Origin: Cupriavidus necator
GTDB taxonomy: Bacteria > Pseudomonadota > Gammaproteobacteria > Burkholderiales > Burkholderiaceae
Assembly (NCBI RefSeq): GCF_013141915.1
Contig: NZ_SROX01000016.1
Coordinates: 1 to 64,000 of the forward strand
Direction of reading: 5' to 3'
DNA length: 64,000 bases
Below, piece after piece: positions 45,256 through 53,217 of the stretch. The translations under genes were made by a program, and so were the position numbers. The notes beneath the pieces were generated by a model that saw only the letters and a list, made by a program, of their open reading frames with translations, was not told where the DNA came from and searched no databases. The number at the start of each line of letters is the position of its first letter. The stretch's first letter is position 1.

Positions 45256-46756
45256 TCAGCGCCATTGGGTGGCACCGGGCAACCCGACAGAGCGTTTCGC
45301 GGATCGACGGCGGGCAAGGTAGAGGTCCCATGCCGGATCAAATGGATTGGCCAGTCCCCGGATTTTGACGTGGCGCTGAATCGCGACCGTCGTTGCGCGG
45401 AAGAGTTGTAGGCCGCAGGTGTCATCCTCGGTCGAACTCCTCGTTGCAAAATCCCAGGACCGGTGTCCGTCTCGCCGGAAGTACCGTTGCCTGACCCACC
45501 GGGCTCCTTTCGTGGGGTGCCTACGTCTTGCCCACTTCCAGAGCAGGTGCCAGATGTGCGAGTCGATCGTCGAGAAGGCCGCTTTTGCCACGACGTGGCG
45601 ATGATACATAGCCCAACCCCGAATGATTGGGTTCAGCCTACGGATCAACGCCTCTTGGGTGACACTCGCGTTGCCCTTGATGACTTCCCTGGCCTTGTCG
45701 AGCAGCGATTTGATACTTTTCTTCGCTGGCTTGATCAGCAGTTTGCCGCCGTACTTGCGCACGTTTTGGCCAAGGAAATCGAAACCCTCCGCTATGTTGG
45801 TGATCCTGGTCTTCTCTTCGGAGAGTTCCAGACCTCGGGCGGCCATAAACTGCCTGACCGCGGGAAGCACCCGGGATTCCAGCACATCTTTCGACACGCC
45901 AGTCACCACAAAGTCATCGGCATAACGGACGACGTTGAGCTGAGCCTTGCTGCGAGCAAGTTTGGATGTTCCCACACTTGCATGGACTGCCGCTTCAAGC
46001 CCATCCAGCGCCATATTCGCGATTACGGGCGAGATAACACCCCCTTGGGGTGTAACCCGCCCGCGACTCGAACAGAGTTCCCTCATCGATATCTCCGGCC
46101 TGAAGCCACTTTCGCAGAACCCCCTTATCCATCGGTACGTTCTCCAGGAACCAGGAATGACTGAAGTTGTCGAAACAGCCTCGAATGTCACCCTCCAGAA
46201 CCCATTCTGGCGAGGCACGCTTAGCCAGAACGTTGAAGCACTGCTCGATGGCATCGGCGGTCGAGCGTCCGGACCGAAAGCCGTAGGAATTGGCATCCGC
46301 TAGAGTCTTCGCGACGGGTTCCAGAGCGAGCTTCCATAAAGCCTGCATCGCCCGGCACCGCATACAAGGAATTCCTAACGGACGCTTCTTGCCGTTACCC
46401 TTGGGAATGTAAACCCGCCGCAGCGCCATCGCCCGATAGCCGCGATGACGTAGCGACACCATTCCGTTCCATCTGGCCGCCGGGGACGACCATATCCTGC
46501 CATCCATCCCCGGCGTCCTCTTACCGCGATTTTCCGTCACACGCTTCACGGCCAACATCTTGCCGCTATGCGAGCGGGTCAGCAGACGTTGCAGGGCTTT
46601 CACCTTGCCCCATCGGCCTTCCCGGACCACCTTGGCGATACGCACCTGAAGCCGTTTCACCTCTGCCTCAATGTGCGGCCAGTTCGCCTGATCCCACATC
46701 TGTGCAGCGTGCGAGGACGCACCAGCTCCCGACACTTTCGCATCGTACGCCGTCAT
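45256..46756 (-). pseudogene. ltrA: Group II intron reverse transcriptase/maturase, frameshifted
   Basis: The N-terminal part (from MTAYDAKVSG, 46756) has the RT0-RT3 regions (TPGMDG, YIPKGNGKKRPLGIP, GFRSGRSTADAI, EGDIRGCFD). The frame then breaks near 46054: one extra base in the CGGGTTACACC stretch shifts the expected TPQGGVISP into another frame. In that frame the rest continues normally with VVRYADDFVV (catalytic YADD), a maturase X domain (LIRRLNPIIRGWAMYHRH) and a C-terminal DNA-binding region. The enzyme is thus likely inactive unless the base is a sequencing error. Confidence 0.87.
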
Positions 46757-47409
46757 CTGCTTTCCCTCGTATAACGGTTGGTCAAAGTTCTCTCGCCATG
46801 AATGACCCTGCGGAAGTCTGCCCACTTTCGTGTCGGGCAATGTTGCAGCCCGTATCCCGGCCATTACAGCCGGGCGTTCGCTTTCTCCGCATTCCTTTAC
46901 CCACCGTGCCAACAGCGTTCCTTACGGTTCGCCTGCCGTCACCGGCAGCATGATGGGCTTACCCTGTTCCGCATGAATCTCCGAGCGGGGCGGACCCTTC
47001 CTCTTCGCCGGCGGCTGGTTGTCCATTGGCCCAGTATTCAAAGACCACTCCTCACCGCATACCGTTTTGGTTCAAGCCTGTCAGCACGTTTGGCTTGTCA
47101 AAGATCACGACGTTTATCAGAAGTTCACATATGTTGGTCGTACCCACTCATCCCTTGCTCCTCTCCGCCTTCGTGCTGGCAGATTCCGCTTCGCCTCGCG
47201 GCTGGGCGTACCGGTTATCCGGCGGCTACGTTGTCCCCAGAGCTTCACACCGAGCTGTTACCGGCTCCGCATGTCTGGGTAGGGAACGGTTGATGGAACA
47301 ACCGGTTTCGTCAGGCCATACGTTCTCCTGTGAAACAGAAATTCAGGCGACTTGCAGGTCGCACAAACACATTCTTCGCCAAGTCGATGCCGATCGTCGT
47401 GACCTTCAT

Positions 47410-47495
47410 GAGGGATGCTCCTGTTTGAGAGGTTGCCAGGCTCACCAGTTTGGCACTCATGTACCTTCACGGGGAGGGGGCGTCCATCCCATTAA
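47410..47495 (-). other. Probable 5' end region of the IS110 element
   Basis: The stretch upstream of the transposase start contains AGGAGCATCCCTC as ribosome site and ends with a GATGGACGCCCCCTCCCC block, typical of IS110-family left ends, which lack true inverted repeats. The exact border is not clear. Confidence 0.45.
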
Positions 47496-47522
47496 CGCCC
47501 GGTGCGTCATACACCTTACGCA

Positions 47523-47732
47523 TCACTTGGCCGGCCTATTGCCGTTATTGCAGAGGACAGTAGCGCGGGCGCGATTCGAATTGGCGATACGATCCAGGAA
47601 GTCCTGTGTGTTGGCATGCTGTCGGACGGTGATCTCGCCTCGCGCCAATAACTGATCGTTGATGCATTCCAGTTCGGCGATTGCCCATTGCTCCGCAAGC
47701 ACGACTAGGTCAAACAGCGTCGGCGCTCGCAT
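47523..47732 (-). CDS. Small hypothetical protein with TLFD N-terminus
   Basis: The 69-residue protein begins MRAPTLFDLVVLAEQWAIAE and is mostly helical. It resembles in its start the 72-residue protein at 60.7-60.9 kb (MTTATPTLFDDVFAAF), suggesting a shared family of small proteins in metal-resistance regions. The frame stays open to 47909, but this start gives the conserved N-terminus. Function unknown. Confidence 0.5.
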   Translation of the reverse strand: MRAPTLFDLVVLAEQWAIAELECINDQLLARGEITVRQHANTQDFLDRIANSNRARATVLCNNGNRPAK

Positions 47733-48256
47733 GACGGTTGGCAGAGCGGCCTCGGTACCGCATCGTCTTGGATTGGACCAAAGATGCATGCCTGCACGCA
47801 GCGTGATGCCATGCCAACTGAACGATTTCATCTTCGACTCATGGGAATGTGGTCTCGTTACCACTGCCTGTTGGGCATACGGCTGCGGGATGGCAGCTCC
47901 GCGTGCCAAGGTAGCCAGGCGTGGCTAGGGCCTTCCGCGCATACTGAAGACCCCCGGATTCGATTGCTAAGTTGTAATGCGTGCGCAACATCACGGTTAA
48001 CTCGTGCGTTCTATATTTGATAGTGCCTGATCGACGCTGGCGGGGTAAGCGGCGCGTCCATCTTGCCATAGCTGGTGCCTCTCTCCCCGGGGTCCAGCAT
48101 GCTTAAGTCCCCGCAGCACCTAGGCTGCGGGGACTTCGTTTTTTCCGATGCACAGATTTCGACGAAAAAGCCCGAAATCGGCATCCGGCGTACCAACCCC
48201 GGATGCCGTTGTGCCGCTTGTGCTCCTCAGATCAATTGGGGCGCCAGAGGCCAGGG
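47733..48256. other. Gene-poor stretch with a strong terminator
   Basis: No convincing gene was seen. The region holds the plus-strand terminator at 48105-48144. Nothing on the plus strand within 600 bp before it looks like a real gene, so the gene it served may have been lost. Confidence 0.45.
48105..48144 (+). terminator. Strong intrinsic terminator (plus strand)
   Basis: AAGTCCCCGCAGC (48105-48117) pairs perfectly with GCTGCGGGGACTT (48124-48136) across a six-base loop, giving a 13-bp stem, followed by CGTTTTTT. It is the best-formed terminator in the window. Confidence 0.85.
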
Positions 48257-48652
48257 TCACCTGGGTGTCTTGCCTTGGTCTAACCAGCGATCGAACTTGC
48301 CGATATCGCGTTGTGCATCCTTGATGATCTGTTTCGCCAAGGCTTTCATTTCTTTCGAGTCGCCTTTTGCCAGTTCAGTCTTGGCCATGTCGATCGCCAT
48401 CTGGTGGTGCATCTTCATCATCGTGGCAAAATCCTTGTCAACGTTGCCTGACGATTGCATCGCCAACATTTTGTCCATGCCTGGCGCCATCGAGCCGTGA
48501 ATCTCTTGTGCGGCGGAGCCGCCTGGCACGGCGCTTTGACCGTGTTCACCGGAAGCATGTTGCGCAAGGCCGGATGAGATGCCCGTCAGCAAAAGGCAAG
48601 CCGCCACAACAAGCCGGCGATTCGCATGCAGTTTGGGTTGTAGGATCAGCAT
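48257..48652 (-). CDS. DUF305-family exported protein (CopM-like)
   Basis: From the ATG at 48652 the protein has 131 residues: a signal peptide (MLILQPKLHANRRLVVAACL...), a His/Met/Ser-rich linker, and a DUF305 four-helix domain with MMKMHHQMAIDMAKTEL. The HHQMA motif and Met residues suggest metal binding, and DUF305 proteins such as CopM occur in copper resistance regions. Here it opens the metal region, apart from the cus operon. The frame extends to 48691, but the chosen start fits the signal peptide better. Confidence 0.82.
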   Translation of the reverse strand: MLILQPKLHANRRLVVAACLLLTGISSGLAQHASGEHGQSAVPGGSAAQEIHGSMAPGMDKMLAMQSSGNVDKDFATMMKMHHQMAIDMAKTELAKGDSKEMKALAKQIIKDAQRDIGKFDRWLDQGKTPR

Positions 48653-48984
48653 GACGGATGCTCCGCAAGAAAGAAGACATTGGCTGTGCACCGCTCCTTT
48701 TCAGGCGCACATACATCTTCAGTCATCCCCGCGATGTTGGCCGCGAGGGCTACCGTGTACCGGCTGCAGCGACGGCTGGTAGTCTGGAATGTTAAAGTCA
48801 CGCTCCAGCATTTCACGTCAATGCCCATGCCTTCGGCATGCCACGTCTCGTTGCACATCCGGATGAGCGCATCATGCCGCCGATCTGCGCCGGTGATGCG
48901 GACATTGAGCGGCTCCAGCGAAGTGAAGTGGTGCCTGCTAAAGACTTCGAGAAAGGCGTGCTCAAAGCCCTTGCCCAGTTGAAC

Positions 48985-49134
48985 TCATTCGAGGATCTCG
49001 ATGGCGGTCTGCTGCTCCGGCCGGACTCGGGGCTGATAGGGAACGCCGTACCAATCGCGTAGCATCGCGAGTAGTCGCAGGATCTCTTCCCGCTGGGCAC
49101 GATTCTCCTGACGAGCATTTGACTTGATCTTGTT
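48985..49134 (-). pseudogene. Possible remnant coding segment
   Basis: A minus-strand frame reads NARQENRAQREEILRLLAML, then RDWYGVPYQPRVRPEQQT, and ends ...EILE at a TGA. It looks like the C-terminus of a real protein but has no start, being cut by a stop at 49135. No family recognised; the region 48.69-48.98 kb has no convincing gene. Confidence 0.3.
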
Positions 49135-49147
49135 CTAAAGTTGGCCG

Positions 49148-49399
49148 CTACGGCGCGGGTCGGTACCAGGTAGCCAACTCGGTCATGCGCAAGGCGGAGT
49201 AGTGATGGTCGATCAGGAGCACCATCAGCGCAACTTCGAAGTTGGCTGTGATGGCGCGACCAAGGACGGCAGACCAAGTGGGCAGGGCCGACCCGTCGCC
49301 ATACAGATGCGCCACGTGGGGAGATACTGGGCGCGGCGGCGTGATCGCGGGTGCCAGCCCCTCCCTCTGCGACGCGTCGTTGGGCCGTGTGCGGTTCAT
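49148..49399 (-). CDS. Small hypothetical protein
   Basis: The 83-residue protein starts MNRTRPNDASQREGLAPA and contains a hydrophobic stretch (ITANFEVALMVLLIDHHYSA). GAGGAGAGG lies just upstream of the ATG, a strong ribosome site, which is why I consider it real. No family recognised. Confidence 0.55.
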   Translation of the reverse strand: MNRTRPNDASQREGLAPAITPPRPVSPHVAHLYGDGSALPTWSAVLGRAITANFEVALMVLLIDHHYSALRMTELATWYRPAP

Positions 49400-49763
49400 G
49401 GCAGCCTCTCCTCATCGATCTCTCGTTGGTATGCGGACCATTGTAGAAGGCACATCGCTTCAATCAAGAAGTAGTCAGGTTTGACTTTGCTCACATGGCG
49501 AAACATACAAGGACACGTAGTAGAACATGCGCGCGCGTGGCGGATGGCAACGGCGCAATATGAAAGTGGCAGTGTGGCAAATCGCGATTTCTCTTAATTT
49601 TTCGCTCGCATTGATTACACGATAATGACGCGTGCGTAAGGTTCCCCTTGGCACGCGCCATGCGTGCATAAGCCGACTGACGACGACGTTGAGTTGGCAC
49701 TTTAAATGCCGTGCTGGTGGAAGTGTCACCAAACTGCGCATGGCCAACTGAGGGAGGCTACGG
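49400..49763. other. Intergenic region upstream of the FAD-Rieske gene
   Basis: No gene seen. The middle part (about 49580-49625) is AT-richer and should hold the promoter for the FAD-Rieske/cytochrome pair on the plus strand and for the small gene on the minus strand. GGAGG lies at the right edge, before the ATG at 49764. Confidence 0.45.
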
Positions 49764-51407
49764 ATGGGCATGACATCACTGAGGGCGGCGACTTCTACAT
49801 TGCCGCACCGGGCGGCGCTGACCGGCCGGATTCAGGTTGAGGTCATCGTGGTCGGCGCGGGCATTGTCGGCCTGACTACCGCGCTGATTTTGGCCCAGCA
49901 AGGGCGTTCGGTGGCTGTCATTGATGCGCATCGCATTGGGCGCGGCGCTACGGGCGGTTCGACAGGCAATCTCTATGCAACGGTCGCTGACGGTCTTGCG
50001 GCCCTTGTCAAGAAATGGGATGCCCAGACAGCGCGAGCAGTGGTGGCTTCACGCACTGAAGCCATCGCCTGGATCGAGCAGCAAACCACTGTCAGGCATT
50101 CAGACTGCGCGTTTCGGCGCTGCCCGATGTTCCAATACGCGATTAGTGAGCAAGCAGAAGGGCGACTTCAGGACGAGTTGGACGCGGCGAGATTGGCGGG
50201 CATGGCCGTTGACTGGACTGACCACGTGCCAAAGCCGCTACCTGTACCTTGCGGGCGGGTTCTGGTGTTGCCCGGGCAAGCCCAATTCCATCCACTGCGC
50301 TACATGCATGCCCTGGCCGCGCACGCCGAGCAATGTGGAGTGCAGGTCTACGAGCACAGTCCGGCCATGGAGCTGGATGCGGGGTCAGGGGTCGTGCGGA
50401 CCCCCGCTGGCAGGCTGGTCGGCCGCCACATCGTGCTGGCGACGCATACTCCCATTGGGTTTCATTTTATCCAGGCGGGTATGCAAGTTCGCCGCGAGTA
50501 TGGCCTCGCCTTTCGGCTTGGGGGAGATGCTCTAGCGCCAGGCATATTCTGGGCGTTGGGCATGCCGCGTTTATCCGTGCGTTCATTCGAAACCGACGGC
50601 CAGCGGTATTTGCTTTGCATTGGTGAACATCACGAAACGGGTCGTCATGATGCCGCCGCGGCTCTGGCGCGATTGATCGCCGAAGCGCAGACCGCCTTGC
50701 AGTTAGGCGAGCCGGCCTGGCGGTGGTCGGCGCAACACTATCACTCGCCCGACGAATTGCCCTATATCGGTCAGGACAGTGCTGGCTTCTATGTCGCCAC
50801 GGGCTTCTCTACCGACGGCCTTGTGTACGGCACGCTGGCCGGTCGACTGATTGCTGACCAAATCAATGGTGAGAATCGTTGGAGCGAATTGTATCGCGTG
50901 CGTCGGTTTCATCCTGAGCGGGCAGGGTCCAACATGTTCAAGGCGAACGCCGGCGTTGCCAAGGAGTTCTTCTACGACTATGTGACGCACCGCAGCGCCA
51001 AGCCGGCGCAGGCGCAGGCGCTGGCGCCGGGGCAAGGGGCGATCGTGCGGCTGGGGCACGAACGGGTGGCGGCCTATCGCGACGCAGCCGGCGCGCTTCA
51101 CGTGGTATCGGCAGTATGCACCCACATGAAGTGCATGGTGCACTGGAATGCCGTCGAACGCAGTTGGGATTGTCCACGTCATGGCAGCCGGTACTCCCCC
51201 GATGGCCAAGTGCTAGAAGGCCCGGCGCTGTCCCCGCTGCGCAATCAACTGGTCCTCCTTCAAAACCACGAAGTCGGGGAGTGCCATCCAACCGAGACGG
51301 CGTCAAATGACACGCGCGGGCGTCCCGCTATGTCAGCACGCCAGTCCGATGACGAAGGTGCGCGGCGTAACGCTTCCGACGCGGCCAGCGACGGAGACTC
51401 GCAATGA
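49764..51407 (+). CDS. FAD-dependent oxidoreductase fused to a Rieske domain
   Basis: The 547-residue protein has an N-terminal FAD-binding GxGxxG (VVGAGIVGLTTALILAQQGR, residues about 29-48) of the DAO/GlpD fold, a substrate domain, the FAD-contacting GFYVATGFSTDGLVYGTLAG near 345, and a C-terminal Rieske [2Fe-2S] domain with CTHMKC and CPRHGSRY (about 452-475). The tail of about 40 residues is charged. Such fusions oxidise an unknown substrate and pass electrons through the Rieske cluster. The following cytochrome c overlaps it by four bases and may be the acceptor. Confidence 0.9.
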   Translation: MGMTSLRAATSTLPHRAALTGRIQVEVIVVGAGIVGLTTALILAQQGRSVAVIDAHRIGRGATGGSTGNLYATVADGLAALVKKWDAQTARAVVASRTEAIAWIEQQTTVRHSDCAFRRCPMFQYAISEQAEGRLQDELDAARLAGMAVDWTDHVPKPLPVPCGRVLVLPGQAQFHPLRYMHALAAHAEQCGVQVYEHSPAMELDAGSGVVRTPAGRLVGRHIVLATHTPIGFHFIQAGMQVRREYGLAFRLGGDALAPGIFWALGMPRLSVRSFETDGQRYLLCIGEHHETGRHDAAAALARLIAEAQTALQLGEPAWRWSAQHYHSPDELPYIGQDSAGFYVATGFSTDGLVYGTLAGRLIADQINGENRWSELYRVRRFHPERAGSNMFKANAGVAKEFFYDYVTHRSAKPAQAQALAPGQGAIVRLGHERVAAYRDAAGALHVVSAVCTHMKCMVHWNAVERSWDCPRHGSRYSPDGQVLEGPALSPLRNQLVLLQNHEVGECHPTETASNDTRGRPAMSARQSDDEGARRNASDAASDGDSQ

Positions 51408-52051
51408 GAACCTTCACAATTTCGATCATTGCGCTGCTGCTCCTTGCCGCCGCAGCTGTATTCGGGATCGCGTACTGGGGCGCCTATAATGTGGCCGCCG
51501 ACGAACCGCACTGGCCGATTACAGAGAAAGTCCTGGCGATGGTGCGTTCGCGCGCCATTGGCCAGCAAGCCGACAAACTGGAGCCGCCGAATCTGAATGA
51601 TGCCCAGCGCGTTCTCAAAGGCGCCGGCCAATATGCATCCATGTGCGTGGCTTGCCACCGCGCACCGGGCTTGCCCGACAGCCAGTTGACGCGTGGACTG
51701 TATCCCGCGCCGCCGCGCCTGGACCAGGGCCGGGCCGATCCGAAGCATGCCTTTGTTGTGATCAAACACGGCTTGAAGATGACCGGCATGCCAGCGTGGG
51801 GCAGCGATCACGACGACGAGGCAATCTGGGATCTCGTCGCTTTTCTGGATAAGCTGCCCGCCCTGACGCCAACCGAGTACCGCGACATGGTCGATCGGTC
51901 ACCTGGCGACAACAATGAACAGTTCGGTGCTGAGATTGGTGGGCACCGTGCGGCTGGCCCGCGCCAACCCGCAGCGCAGGCATCGGGCCAATCAGGAGCG
52001 GAAAAAGGAGGTGGCAGCACAGGCGGTAGCCATGATGCCGCGCAACATTGA
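51404..52051 (+). CDS. Membrane-anchored cytochrome c
   Basis: The 215-residue protein has an N-terminal membrane anchor (ISIIALLLLAAAAVFGIAYW), a class I haem site CVACH near residue 81 and the Met ligand in KMTGMPAWG near 127. The last 40 residues are Gly/Ser/His-rich and low in complexity. The start is coupled (ATGA) to the FAD-Rieske gene, so electron transfer between the two is likely. The tail might bind metal. Confidence 0.9.
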   Translation: MRTFTISIIALLLLAAAAVFGIAYWGAYNVAADEPHWPITEKVLAMVRSRAIGQQADKLEPPNLNDAQRVLKGAGQYASMCVACHRAPGLPDSQLTRGLYPAPPRLDQGRADPKHAFVVIKHGLKMTGMPAWGSDHDDEAIWDLVAFLDKLPALTPTEYRDMVDRSPGDNNEQFGAEIGGHRAAGPRQPAAQASGQSGAEKGGGSTGGSHDAAQH

Positions 52052-52313
52052 TCATCATCCCGAACGAGAGCATGCTCCCAAGGCAAGTTGCACACAGCGG
52101 TACCAAGTACGGCCCACATCTTGGCGCGGTTTGGCGACCTCCCCCTCATTCCGTCAAGCTCATGCCGCGTCGATGACGAGCTTGCCATTAGGCATTGGGC
52201 GCGTCGGTTCGACCAAGCGCCGTTGCCCGGGAGATCGCGACGGCGATGATGGCAACGCAAGGTATCGCTCAACCGATCGCAATCCGTGCCGACGACGTCA
52301 GGAAGGGAGCGCC

Positions 52314-52442
52314 ATGAATAGGTCGACCATTTGGAGAACCATCTTGACCGTACGCGCTACCATCGGCGTGATCGCCCTCTTGGATGCGGTCGGCATGCGG
52401 TTGATGCACCAGCGCATGATGTGCGGACTGAGTTGTTGCTAA
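52314..52442 (+). CDS. 42-residue membrane miniprotein
   Basis: MNRSTIWRTILTVRATIGV begins a single hydrophobic helix, followed by a Met/His-containing end (RLMHQRMMCGLSCC). A GGAAGGGAG ribosome site lies at good spacing. The Cys-Cys end and Met residues suggest copper contact, as for other small proteins of metal loci, but no family was recognised. Confidence 0.55.
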   Translation: MNRSTIWRTILTVRATIGVIALLDAVGMRLMHQRMMCGLSCC

Positions 52443-52878
52443 TCTGGGCGGCAGCGTAGTGCGCCGAGCAAGGGCGTGACCGCCCCGTTGATGCCGCGGC
52501 AGGCACGAACCGGTGCTGCATCGCATTCCGCTGCGAACGAACCGTTGTCGCCGCTATTTGCGACGTCTCGTCGATTTTCTGTTGCGCTTACGCGACGCCG
52601 CGCCGCGCGGATTGCGCATTCTCGAGGCAGGGCCATGTCGGCGTCTGACATACCAGGCAAACAGGCCGAGCATAACTAGGATGGCGGCCAGTCCGAATAA
52701 GACGACAACAAGGACATCGTGTGGCAGATCAAAAGGGGGGCGGCGCACGGTCTGATTCGATTCGGAATTGGCCAGTCAGGATCGTTGCGCAAATGCGCCC
52801 ATCGGCCGGCTAGACGTTGCTAGCATCTACAGGACGCGCACGGCCACTGGCAGCGCAACCGTGCGCGCATAGCGCGAA
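52443..52878. other. Intergenic region with one doubtful small ORF
   Basis: A minus-strand GTG frame at 52554-52748 would make a 64-residue protein with one membrane helix (LVVVLFGLAAILVMLGLFAW) and a basic tail, but it lacks a ribosome site. It could be a small membrane protein downstream of cusF. Otherwise nothing was seen. Confidence 0.4.
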
Positions 52879-53217
52879 TTATTTGCGCTGCATGTCCACG
52901 ACCATGGGCGCGCCATCCACCTTGTCGAAGGTCACCGACACGGCTTCGCCTTCCTTGAACTGGCTAAGCGAGGCGCGATCCTTGACCGGAAACGCCATGG
53001 TCATGCCGGGCATGCCCAGGTTCTCGATGGGGCCGTGCTTGAGCGTAACCTTGCCGGCTTGCGCATCGATCTTCTTGATCTCTGCGGGCACCCGTCGAGG
53101 CGCCTGTGGTGAGGCGGCCGGGGCCTTCATGTCCATGCCGTCCATTGAACCCGCGGCGAATGCGACCGGCCCAGTAAGGATGGCCACGACGGCCGCGAGG
53201 GTTTTGAGGTATTTCAT
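52879..53217 (-). CDS. cusF: Periplasmic copper/silver chaperone CusF
   Basis: The 112-residue protein has a signal peptide ([20 protein letters not shown]) and a CusF OB-fold domain with [18 protein letters not shown], which holds the metal ligands (His and two Met) of the family. It delivers Cu(I)/Ag(I) to the CusCBA pump. It is the last gene of the cusCBAF operon, its ATG overlapping the cusA stop by four bases. A similar domain is also fused to CusB. Confidence 0.92.
   Translation of the reverse strand: MKYLKTLAAVVAILTGPVAFAAGSMDGMDMKAPAASPQAPRRVPAEIKKIDAQAGKVTLKHGPIENLGMPGMTMAFPVKDRASLSQFKEGEAVSVTFDKVDGAPMVVDMQRK

Larger units (their letters stand above)
45170..47364 (-). mobile_element. 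Group II intron inserted in the IS110 transposase
   Basis: On the minus strand the element begins GTGCGACCTGC (47364 downward), the canonical 5' start, and ends CTACCCGAC (45170), with an AY 3' end. It encodes a reverse transcriptase and has a clear domain V just before the 3' end. Removal restores the transposase frame exactly. Total length 2195 bp. The RNA domain I-IV region lies at about 46760-47364. Confidence 0.9.
44666..47409 (-). pseudogene. Truncated IS110-family transposase gene split by a group II intron
   Basis: The first 15 codons (MKVTTIGIDLAKNVF) lie at 47365-47409. The next part, starting QIHGVNELGKATLRKQLK, lies at 44666-45169. Joining them without the 2195 bp between gives one continuous IS110 DEDD transposase N-terminal domain, with the Asp in GIDLAK, Glu in GMEACGSAHHW and KTNKNDAADAEA. 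The C-terminal half is missing: the frame stops after SFRMLIQL, where the Tn3-related DNA begins. So the gene was invaded by an intron and also lost its 3' end. Confidence 0.88.

Noticed and set aside
45463-46164. 233-codon plus-strand frame inside the intron
   Set aside because: It is antisense to the reverse transcriptase with YADD and other RT motifs.
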